Part shown: positions 18,936 to 28,619 of the stretch, one piece after another
Position numbering within the stretch: position 1 is the stretch's first letter
Layout: each line of letters opens with the position of its first letter
Assembly (NCBI GenBank): GCA_019115005.1
Contig: DXEK01000023.1
Coordinates: 1-35,493 of the forward strand
Direction: 5' to 3'
From: Candidatus Fusicatenibacter merdavium
GTDB taxonomy: Bacteria; Bacillota; Clostridia; Lachnospirales; Lachnospiraceae
Length of the DNA stretch: 35,493 bases
Program-made: the position numbers and the translations under genes
Notes under the pieces: model-generated
Databases searched by the model: none
Seen by the model: only the letters and a program-made list of their open reading frames with translations
What the model was told of the DNA's origin: nothing

Positions 18936-19176
18936 GACTCTGGCATCATATGATAAAAGCGGCGTTGAAAGCCGCTTCGAAGGAAAATGATCTCTTGAGA
19001 TTCTCTGAAAATAAAACTTGTAAAGTCCAAATACGAAAGGTATAATAAAAATACGGCCGAACAGTCTTAAAAACATGACAATCATAAATGGATGTCATTT
19101 CCACAATAGAACAGGATACAGAAGAGCGGGAAAACAGCCGGCGCAGCCCGAACAGCCGACTGTTCTCCTGAAAAAA

Positions 19177-19398
19177 TTACTCTCCGAATTTACGTTTTCT
19201 ATCGTTACTGATTCCCAGAAGATAATCCGTGCTGCAGTCATAATATTTTGCCAGCCGGATTAGAAAGTCCACCGGAATTTCCCGGATCCCTTTCTCATAA
19301 CGGGAATAGACGTCTCTGTGGCATTCGAGAACGGCAGAGATCTCCTTGATCGTCAGATCACTGTCGATACGCATGTCTTCTAATCGCTGATACTTCAT
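19177..19398 (-). CDS. Small XRE-type HTH regulator, paralog A
   Basis: MKYQRLEDMRIDSDLTIKEISAVLECHRDVYSRYEKGIREIPVDFLIRLAKYYDCSTDYLLGISNDRKRKFGE; start trimmed from the 106-aa ORF to the M aligned with paralog B. Confidence 0.85.
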   Translation of the reverse strand: MKYQRLEDMRIDSDLTIKEISAVLECHRDVYSRYEKGIREIPVDFLIRLAKYYDCSTDYLLGISNDRKRKFGE

Positions 19399-19496
19399 AT
19401 TTAAATGTCCTGTTCTGGATTCCATCGGTCTACGGTTACAATTCAGTCTGAACATCGGTGGGGAAAAATATTCCCGCAGGCGGCAGGTCAGCAGCA

Positions 19497-19516
19497 ATTC
19501 AGCCGGCTGAACGGTT
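19497..19516. repeat. Dispersed palindrome attcagccggctgaacggtt
   Basis: ttcagccggctgaa core plus cggtta extension as in the other copies. Confidence 0.6.
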
Positions 19517-19625
19517 ATACGGACCTGCAGCTGTACGGGTCAGGACTGTAACTCAATACTACCAACTGGCGCTATCTGATAACGGAAATACGGTCATACG
19601 GCCGTAAAAAAGCAAGGTACAGAAT

Positions 19626-20057
19626 ATGGACAAAAGAAACACAAAAGAATGCGAAATGATCGTACTGCAGACGATGGAAGCGATACAGGAGGAAGACGAA
19701 GAGACATTCTCCCGGCTCCTGTACCCGGTACAGAAAAAAGAATGGCAGAAAGAGACAGGGGAACCAGCGCTTCCGACCGCCCGGCAGCTCAGGGATGCCC
19801 TGTCCGAGATCGAACCTTACGGATTTATACTGCCTTATGAAATTGAAAATATTTGTGAAGCAGAAGACTACTATGGAAGAAACTGGTACGAAGAAAGCCA
19901 GATACCAGTAATAGCTGTCGTCGACGCGTCCGTATACTGGTCCGTTACAGAAAAAAGAACACTCTGCAGCGCATGGCCAGTCACCTTTCAGTGTCTGAAC
20001 ATCGACGGCATATGGTATCTGAATCCCTACTGGGCCTGGGAATACCTGAAAGCCTGA
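19626..20057 (+). CDS. Hypothetical protein between two XRE paralogs
   Basis: 143 aa ORF with charged helical N-terminus and FQCLNIDGIWYLNPYWAWEYL C-terminus; no recognised family (NTF2-like fold is only a guess). Confidence 0.65.
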   Translation: MDKRNTKECEMIVLQTMEAIQEEDEETFSRLLYPVQKKEWQKETGEPALPTARQLRDALSEIEPYGFILPYEIENICEAEDYYGRNWYEESQIPVIAVVDASVYWSVTEKRTLCSAWPVTFQCLNIDGIWYLNPYWAWEYLKA

Positions 20058-20073
20058 AATAAGCCATTCCGGA

Positions 20074-20292
20074 TCAGTTTCCAAATCGTCTCTTCACATT
20101 CGTGATCCCCAGCAGATAATCAAGACTGCAGTCATAAAACTCCGCCAGTCGGATCGCCAGATCCAGCGGAATCTGCCGGATCCCCTTCTCATAACGGGAA
20201 TACACGTCCCTGTGGCATCCCAGCACCTCAGCGACCTGCCGGATCGTCAGGTCATGATCCACCCGAAGATCTTCAATTCTCTGAAACTTCAT
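20074..20292 (-). CDS. Small XRE-type HTH regulator, paralog B
   Basis: MKFQRIEDLRVDHDLTIRQVAEVLGCHRDVYSRYEKGIRQIPLDLAIRLAEFYDCSLDYLLGITNVKRRFGN. Confidence 0.85.
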   Translation of the reverse strand: MKFQRIEDLRVDHDLTIRQVAEVLGCHRDVYSRYEKGIRQIPLDLAIRLAEFYDCSLDYLLGITNVKRRFGN

Positions 20293-20578
20293 AACACCAC
20301 CACCCAAGACCATACTACTAAACAGCCGTATAAAAAGGCCGAAAACAAGACCAAACGGCATTACCGGAAAAGAACACTAATCACATACCCCAAATCAGAA
20401 ACACTGCCAATCTGCCATGTTTCCTCTCCTCATTTCCCGTCATCCCAGCAATATCCCCTCTTGATACCCGGTCATTCAATACCTGCTGCCTGCGTCCGTT
20501 CCCACCCAGTCAAGCCCTACTATATTGTCCGCAACATCCCCAACTCCTGCCGCTCTCACCCTACCGCCGCCACACCCA

Positions 20579-20893
20579 GGAAAAGGACCGCGCCGGAGCC
20601 GGGAGGGAAGCGTCGGGAGCACAGCGCGGACCGGGCGGAGCAAGGGGCGGCAGGCAGCGGAGAAATGTGAAAATGCAGTGCTTGCGACTACAGGCGGACA
20701 ACCCGGGGCAGGATGTCCGCCGCAGAGCCGAAGCCAAAACGACACACCCTAAAAGCGGCGAACAGACTGCCCCGGGTTGTCCGAATGTCGGAGTGAGCAC
20801 GCATTTCACATTTCCCCGCCGCCTGCTGCCCCTGCCCGCGGTCCACGCTGCACTCCCGACGCTTCCCTCCCGGCTCCGGCGCGGTCCTTTTCC
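20579..20893. repeat. Long GC-rich imperfect inverted repeat (about 315 bp) upstream of hrcA
   Basis: 41-bp perfect arms 20579-20619 / 20853-20893; further pairing cggacaacccggggca / tgccccgggttgtccg; near-identical peptides (GKGPRRSREGSVGS) arise in + and - ORFs, as expected for inverted copies. Confidence 0.95.
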
Positions 20894-20925
20894 GTACATT
20901 TCATAAAAAAAACACAGAAAAGGTG

Positions 20926-20954
20926 TTGACAAAACAGACGTCGAGTGCTATCGT
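20926..20954 (+). promoter_or_regulatory. Sigma-A promoter of the hrcA operon
   Basis: TTGACA-N17-TATCGT just upstream of CIRCE. Confidence 0.65.
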
Positions 20955-20967
20955 AAGAGCATAGATG

Positions 20968-20994
20968 TTAGCACTCCACTCAAACGAGTGCTAA
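20968..20994 (+). promoter_or_regulatory. CIRCE operator (HrcA binding site)
   Basis: TTAGCACTC-N9-GAGTGCTAA, perfect consensus. Confidence 0.98.
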
Positions 20995-21020
20995 CAACCC
21001 AAAAGAAAGGAGCGAACGGT

Positions 21021-22070
21021 ATGGAATTGGATGAAAGAAAACGGAAGATACTAAAAGCTATCATCCAAACGTATCTGGAAACCGGCGAGCCGGTAGGTTC
21101 AAGGACCATATCCAAATACACTGATCTGAACCTGAGCTCCGCGACGATCCGCAACGAAATGTCAGACCTGGAAGAGATGGGATATATCCTGCAGCCCCAC
21201 ACGTCCGCGGGGCGGATTCCTTCGGATGAAGGTTACCGGCTGTACGTCGATGAGCTGATGAAGGAAAAAGAGCAGGAGATTGCAGATATCAAAAAAATGG
21301 TGATCGAAAAAACGAATCACATGGAAAAGACGCTGCAGCAGGTTGTGCGGCTCCTGGCCTCCAAGACAAACTACGCGACACTGATTACCGGGCCGGCGAT
21401 ACACCACACGAAAGTCAAATTCATCCAGCTGTCGAAAGTCAACGAAGAACAGCTGCTGGCAGTCATCGTAGTGGAGGGAAATCTGGTGAAGAACCAGATG
21501 ATAGACCTGGACGAAGAGATTGACGACGAGCGGCTTCTCAAATTGAATTTGCTGCTGAATACGCAGCTGAACGGACTGACCATCGAGGAGATCAATCTTG
21601 GCATTATCCAGAAAATGAAAGAACAGGCAGGTATTCATTCAGGCGTGATCAACAAAGTTGTCGACGCAGTTGCCGATGCGATCGCGGTCAGCGATGAGGA
21701 TGTGCCGGTCTACACCAGTGGAACGACGAACATCTTTAAGTATCCGGAACTGAGTGATAGCAAGAGTGCGAGCGGGTTGATTTCCACGTTCGAGGAAAAA
21801 GACAGTCTGGTAAACCTTCTGAAGGACACGGCTTCCGACGAGGAGGGTGAGAATACCGGCATTCAGGTATATATTGGAAATGAAAACTCTCTGGAACCGC
21901 TGCGGGACTGCAGCGTAGTGACCGCCACTTATGATATGGGCGACGGAATGAGAGGAACGATCGGGATCGTAGGACCAAAGCGAATGGATTACGAGAACGT
22001 CGTGGATAATCTGAAGATACTCAAGACACAGCTTGACAATGTCTTCAAAAAGCCGGATACAGACACATAG
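21021..22070 (+). CDS. hrcA: Heat-inducible transcription repressor HrcA
   Basis: MELDERKRKILKAIIQTYLETGEPVGSRTISKYTDLNLSSATIRNEMSDLEEMGYILQPHTSAGRIPSDEGYRLYVD; RBS aaaggag; track ORF starts at 20988 inside CIRCE. Confidence 0.97.
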   Translation: MELDERKRKILKAIIQTYLETGEPVGSRTISKYTDLNLSSATIRNEMSDLEEMGYILQPHTSAGRIPSDEGYRLYVDELMKEKEQEIADIKKMVIEKTNHMEKTLQQVVRLLASKTNYATLITGPAIHHTKVKFIQLSKVNEEQLLAVIVVEGNLVKNQMIDLDEEIDDERLLKLNLLLNTQLNGLTIEEINLGIIQKMKEQAGIHSGVINKVVDAVADAIAVSDEDVPVYTSGTTNIFKYPELSDSKSASGLISTFEEKDSLVNLLKDTASDEEGENTGIQVYIGNENSLEPLRDCSVVTATYDMGDGMRGTIGIVGPKRMDYENVVDNLKILKTQLDNVFKKPDTDT

Positions 22071-22087
22071 AAAGGTGGAATAAGGCG

Positions 22088-22789
22088 TTGGCAGAAGAAA
22101 ACAAAAATTTCAATGAAACAGCAAACGAGACGGCAGAAGAAAACAATGCAGCTGTAGAAGATACAGAGCGTGAGATCCCTGCCGAAGAAATTATGAAGGA
22201 AGCAGACGAGGCGGACGCCGAAGCCGCCGCAGAGAAAAAGGCGGAAGAGAAGCAGACGTCCGAGGATGAGTCGAAGGAAAACGCTTCCGGCCAGGAGGCG
22301 GAAAAAGAGTCTCAGGCCAAAGAAAAGAGATTCTTCAAGAAAAAAGAAAAGAAAGACAAGAAAGATGAGAAGATTGAAGAGCTGACCGATCGCCTGACCC
22401 GTCAGCTTGCAGAATTCGATAATTACCGGAAACGTACAGAAAAAGAAAAAGCAAGTATGTATGTGATCGGTGCGAAGGACATTGTGGAAAAGATTCTTCC
22501 GATCGTCGATAATTTCGAACGCGGTCTTGCGACCGTGGAGCATCCGGAGGATGATCCGTTTGCCGACGGAATGAACAAAGTCTACAAGCAGCTGACCAAA
22601 ACTCTGGAAGACATGGGAGTTACGGTCATTGAGGCGGTAGGAAAAGAATTCGATCCGAACCTTCACAATGCAGTGATGCACGTGGAAGATGAAAACGTCG
22701 GCGAGAACATTGTTGTTGAGGAATTTCAGAAAGGCTACAAATACAAAGACATCGTAGTACGCCACAGCATGGTAAAGGTAGCCAATTAA
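22088..22789 (+). CDS. grpE: Nucleotide exchange factor GrpE
   Basis: RQLAEFDNYRKRTEKEKASMYVIGAKDIVEKILPIVDNFERGL...GKEFDPNLHNAVMHVEDENVGENIVVEEFQKGYKYKD; TTG start. Confidence 0.95.
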   Translation: MAEENKNFNETANETAEENNAAVEDTEREIPAEEIMKEADEADAEAAAEKKAEEKQTSEDESKENASGQEAEKESQAKEKRFFKKKEKKDKKDEKIEELTDRLTRQLAEFDNYRKRTEKEKASMYVIGAKDIVEKILPIVDNFERGLATVEHPEDDPFADGMNKVYKQLTKTLEDMGVTVIEAVGKEFDPNLHNAVMHVEDENVGENIVVEEFQKGYKYKDIVVRHSMVKVAN

Positions 22790-22849
22790 ATGTGACCGTT
22801 CCCTACGCGGAAGGGTTGCGATGAAACAGCAGATCAGTTAAACAAATAA

Positions 22850-24751
<1,902 letters not shown>

Positions 24752-24810
24752 AGAATAAGATCCGAAGCGGCGCGCCCGGGCGGCGCCGCCGCGGAAGAAA
24801 AAGTACGGGG

Positions 24811-24840
24811 CCGGCCGCCGGGAGAGTTCCGGGCGGCCGG
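24811..24840 (+). terminator. GC-rich hairpin in the dnaK-dnaJ spacer (attenuator, terminator or mRNA processing element)
   Basis: ccggccgcc-gggagagttccg-ggcggccgg; no T-run, so not a canonical intrinsic terminator. Confidence 0.4.
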
Positions 24841-24944
24841 AAAACCGTAATATAACGAAAGAAGGAAAGCCCAGAGGGCTGCCGGAGGCGATGGATGAGT
24901 CACGGGCGGCGGCGCTGGGATTTTTGTATGGAAAGGTGAAAGAT

Positions 24945-26162
24945 ATGGCAGAAAAGAGAGATTACTATGAGGTCCTCGGTGTAGACCGGGGCGCCGATGA
25001 TGCCACATTGAAAAAAGCATACAGACAGCTTGCAAAGAAATATCATCCCGATATGAATCCCGGCGACAAAGATGCAGAGGCAAAATTCAAGGAAGCGACG
25101 GAAGCATATAGCGTACTCAGCGATCCGGAAAAACGTCGTCAGTACGACCAGTTCGGCCATGCGGCCTTTGATGGAGGCGCAGGCGGCGGAGCCGGCGGTT
25201 TCGGCGGATTCGATTTCAATGGAGATATGGGGGATATCTTCGGCGATATTTTTGGCGACCTGTTCGGCGGCGGTGGCAGAAGACGTGCCAACAACGGGCC
25301 GATGAAAGGCGCGAATCTGCGCGCGGTGATTCACATTACCTTTGAGGAAGCCGTGTTTGGCTGTGAGAAAGAACTGGAGCTTACCCTGAAGGATACCTGT
25401 ACGACATGTAACGGAACAGGGGCAAAGCCGGGCACTTCCCCGGAGACCTGTCCGAAATGTAAAGGAACCGGTCAGGTAACTTACACTCAGCAGTCCATCT
25501 TCGGTTCCATTCGAAACGTGCAGACCTGTCCGGACTGTGGCGGTACCGGAAAGATTATCCGCGAAAAATGTACGCACTGTCACGGAACCGGTTACACCAG
25601 CAGCCGGAAGAAGATCCAGGTATCCGTTCCGGCAGGTATCGATGACGGCCAGAGCATCCGGATCCGCGAAAAGGGCGAGCCGGGCATCAACGGCGGACCG
25701 AGAGGAGATCTTCTTGTGGAAGTGCAGGTAGCCCGCCATCCGGAATTCCAGAGACAGGATATGAATATCTTCTCTACTGTCTATATAACTTTTGCGCAGG
25801 CAGCGCTTGGCGGAGATGTAAGGATCAAAACGGTTGACGGCGATGTCTTATACAATGTGAAAGCCGGAACGCAGACCAACACGAAGATCCGTCTGAAAGG
25901 AAAAGGCGTTCCCTCTCTTCGAAATAAAGCGGTCCGCGGTGATCAGTACGTAACGTTGGTCGTTCAGACGCCGACCAGACTGAACGAAAAGGCGAAAGAA
26001 GCCCTCCGCAAATTTGACGAAGCCTGCGGCAACCGCCCGCAGGAATCCGCATCCGACACTTATGAAGAGAACAGAAAAGAAACCGGCGGAAAAGAAGGCG
26101 GCAAAAAGAAAAAAGGCTTTATGGACCGTGTCAAAGAAGCCTTCGAAGATACAGATAAATAA
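24945..26162 (+). CDS. dnaJ: Chaperone DnaJ
   Basis: [52 protein letters not shown]-rich region, four CxxCxGxG-type zinc motifs; start trimmed from 24891. Confidence 0.97.
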   Translation: MAEKRDYYEVLGVDRGADDATLKKAYRQLAKKYHPDMNPGDKDAEAKFKEATEAYSVLSDPEKRRQYDQFGHAAFDGGAGGGAGGFGGFDFNGDMGDIFGDIFGDLFGGGGRRRANNGPMKGANLRAVIHITFEEAVFGCEKELELTLKDTCTTCNGTGAKPGTSPETCPKCKGTGQVTYTQQSIFGSIRNVQTCPDCGGTGKIIREKCTHCHGTGYTSSRKKIQVSVPAGIDDGQSIRIREKGEPGINGGPRGDLLVEVQVARHPEFQRQDMNIFSTVYITFAQAALGGDVRIKTVDGDVLYNVKAGTQTNTKIRLKGKGVPSLRNKAVRGDQYVTLVVQTPTRLNEKAKEALRKFDEACGNRPQESASDTYEENRKETGGKEGGKKKKGFMDRVKEAFEDTDK

Positions 26163-26170
26163 TAATAAAA

Positions 26171-26192
26171 ACAGTTCGGATAGCCGAACTGT
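26171..26192. repeat. Dispersed palindrome acagttcggatagccgaactgt
   Basis: Diverged member of the GTTCAGC palindrome family directly after the dnaJ stop. Confidence 0.65.
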
Positions 26193-26208
26193 TGTGAATG
26201 ATAAGATT

Positions 26209-26248
26209 CGGGAGTGTGCAGCAGCGGTGCGGCATGCTCCTTTTTTTG
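26209..26248 (+). terminator. Rho-independent terminator after dnaJ
   Basis: ggagtgtgc ... ggcatgctcc followed by TTTTTTT. Confidence 0.6.
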
Positions 26249-26307
26249 AAAGCAAAAAACTTCGCGGCAAACTGTGGGATATCTGCCCCCCCGCGGGAAT
26301 AAAACGG

Positions 26308-26339
26308 GCGTATCGCAGAGAAATTTTCCTGCGATACGC
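26308..26339 (-). terminator. Terminator of the ktr operon (minus strand)
   Basis: gcgtatcgca / tgcgatacgc; minus-strand 3' side reads cccgTTTTat. Confidence 0.6.
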
Positions 26340-26353
26340 TCTTAAAAATCCTG

Positions 26354-27001
26354 TCACAGATGGATCAGTTTCTGAAGGGTTCGGTTATCCCCCATCACAA
26401 AAATACTCTCATCCGCGGAGAAGCGGTACCCTGGTTCCGGCAGCGGTTCCAGCTGGCCGCCCCGCTTAATGGCGAGAATGTTGAACCGGCATTTCAGGCG
26501 GGAACTTACCTGGACGATACTGCTGCCCACCCAGGAAGCCGGCACCTCCATCTCGTAGATGGAGTAATCGTCGGTCAGCTCGATGTAATCAAAGATGTGC
26601 TCGGAGCTGTAGCGGACCGCCGCCCAGGAGGCCATCTGTTTTTCGGGGTACACCACGTCGTCAGCCCCGGCCATCAGAAGAAATTTTGCATGTACCTCCC
26701 GGGACGCCCGGGAGAGAATAAAGTGCGCGCCGTGTTCTTTCAGCAGGGAAGTCGTCTCCAGGGCGCTCAGAAAGTTATCGCCGATGGCGACGACACAAAG
26801 ATCAAAATTGCGCACACCCAGCGATTCGATGAACGCTTCGCTGGTGCTGTCTCCAATCTGTGCGTTTGTGACAAGGTCCAGCGCCTCGTTGACGCGCTGC
26901 TCGTTGGAGTCGACGGCCAGGACCTCGTGGTCCAGATTCTGCAGTTTTTGAGCCATATGGCGGCCAAAACGGCCAAGTCCGATCAGTAATACAGATTTCA
27001 T
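26354..27001 (-). CDS. Potassium uptake regulatory subunit KtrA/TrkA (RCK-N, RCK-C)
   Basis: MKSVLLIGLGRFGRHMAQKLQNLDHEVLAVDSNEQRVNEA (Rossmann GxGxxG); TrkA-C region; start trimmed from 27100. Confidence 0.93.
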   Translation of the reverse strand: MKSVLLIGLGRFGRHMAQKLQNLDHEVLAVDSNEQRVNEALDLVTNAQIGDSTSEAFIESLGVRNFDLCVVAIGDNFLSALETTSLLKEHGAHFILSRASREVHAKFLLMAGADDVVYPEKQMASWAAVRYSSEHIFDYIELTDDYSIYEMEVPASWVGSSIVQVSSRLKCRFNILAIKRGGQLEPLPEPGYRFSADESIFVMGDNRTLQKLIHL

Positions 27002-27140
27002 AATCATACGTTCCTTTCTTTTTACCGCCGGCGGCAGCCGGACGGTTTTATGTTTTCGAAATTGCGGAAGCGCAAAATGCGGGGCGATCCGCAGCGTCAT
27101 TGAGGATGAAGCATTCTTTACCTGCAGCCTCGTGGTATGT

Positions 27141-28484
27141 TCAGCTTACCGTGACTTTTTCCTGCGGCATCATTGCGGAAGGGTGATTTTTTCCGGACAG
27201 CATCGCATAGATCAGGGTCAGCCCGCCGACGCGGCCGAAATACATCAGGAAGATCAGGATCAGCTTGGAAGCTGTACCCAGTGTGGGTGTAGCCCCCAGG
27301 GTCAGTCCGACGGTTCCGATGGCGGAGGCGGTTTCGAACAGAGCTTCCATCAGGGAAATATCCTCCAGTCCGCAGATCACCGCGCCGCCGACAAAGAATA
27401 AGGTAAAGTACAGGACGACGATGGTTGCGGCGTTGGTCAGCGCCTCCGGCATCAGGCGGCGTTTGAAACATTCCGGAGAAGCCTGGCGGCGGAGAACGGC
27501 CGATGCGGTCACCAGCAGGACAGCGAGTGTTGTCACCTTAAAACCGCCGGCGGTGGAACCCGGCGCGCCGCCGACCAGCATCAGGAGGATGGTGACCGCC
27601 TGGGAGGGTTCGCTTAAGGCTGTGAGATCCACAGAGTTAAAGCCGGCGGTACGCGGTGTGACTGCCTGGAAAAAGGAAGCTAGAATGCGGTCGCCGGTGG
27701 AAAGCGAATCCCAGACCGGACGGCTGAACTCAAAGAAGAAAAAGATCAGCGTTGGGATCAGGATCAGACCGGCGGTCGTTGTCAGGATCAGTTTGCTCTG
27801 AAGAGAAAACGCCCTGAGATGAAGACCATGCTGGCGCACATCCTTCCAAGTCATAAATCCGATACCGCCGATAATGATCAGAAAGGCGATGGTCAGCGAT
27901 ACGACCGGATCTCCGGTATAGTCTGTCAGGGACGAAAACGGACTCTTGATCCCCATCAGATCAAAACCTGCATTGCAGAATGCGGAGATGGAATGGAAGA
28001 CAGAGTACCATAGTCCTTTGACGAGACCGAATTCCGGAATAAACCGGGTCGCAAGAAGCGCTGCGCCGATCCCCTCCATCAGGAACAGGGATTTGAGGAT
28101 AAATCCGGTCATCCGGACAATCCCGCCCACCTGCGGAGCGGAGATGGATTCCTGCATGACCCATCTCTGTTTCAGGCCGATCTTCTTTCCGGAAAAAATA
28201 GTGACGGCGACGGCCACGGTCACGACGCCCATGCCGCCGATCTGGATCAGGAGCAGGATGATCAGCTGGCCGAATTCCGTCCAGTAGAGAGCCGTGTCCT
28301 GTACGATCAATCCGGTCACGCAGGTGGCCGAGGTCGCAGTGAAGAGTGCGTCCAGAAAAGAAGCGCCGCCCGGTCCCTTCGTGGAAAACGGCAGCATCAG
28401 CAGTAGGGCTCCCGTCAGGATCAGCAGCGCAAAACCGGTAATGATGATCCTGGCGGGAGTAATTTGTTTGTTTCTCCATAACAT
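27141..28484 (-). CDS. Potassium uptake transmembrane subunit KtrB/TrkH family
   Basis: MLWRNKQITPARIIITGFALLILTGALLLMLPFSTKGPGGASFLDALFTATSATCVTGLIVQDT, selectivity-filter-like repeats; start moved to the ATG preceded by agaggtg (track start 28517). Confidence 0.92.
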   Translation of the reverse strand: MLWRNKQITPARIIITGFALLILTGALLLMLPFSTKGPGGASFLDALFTATSATCVTGLIVQDTALYWTEFGQLIILLLIQIGGMGVVTVAVAVTIFSGKKIGLKQRWVMQESISAPQVGGIVRMTGFILKSLFLMEGIGAALLATRFIPEFGLVKGLWYSVFHSISAFCNAGFDLMGIKSPFSSLTDYTGDPVVSLTIAFLIIIGGIGFMTWKDVRQHGLHLRAFSLQSKLILTTTAGLILIPTLIFFFFEFSRPVWDSLSTGDRILASFFQAVTPRTAGFNSVDLTALSEPSQAVTILLMLVGGAPGSTAGGFKVTTLAVLLVTASAVLRRQASPECFKRRLMPEALTNAATIVVLYFTLFFVGGAVICGLEDISLMEALFETASAIGTVGLTLGATPTLGTASKLILIFLMYFGRVGGLTLIYAMLSGKNHPSAMMPQEKVTVS

Positions 28485-28510
28485 GACAGTATTCACCTCT
28501 TCTGTTGTAT

Positions 28511-28539
28511 TTGACATTGATGATGTATCAGTATATCAT
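28511..28539 (+). promoter_or_regulatory. Putative sigma-A promoter for kdpDE
   Basis: TTGACA-N17-TATCAT, about 80 bp upstream of the kdpD start. Confidence 0.65.
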
Positions 28540-28619
28540 GAGTTCAGTAAGTACAGAATTAAGATTTGTTTCTTCACCTTAAGATCGACTAAAGATTATG
28601 CCACAGGGAGGATGTTTTT

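Noticed and set aside
20525-20932. ORFs on both strands with shared peptide GKGPRRSREGSVGS
   Set aside because: Explained by the 315-bp palindrome; no RBS or family evidence.
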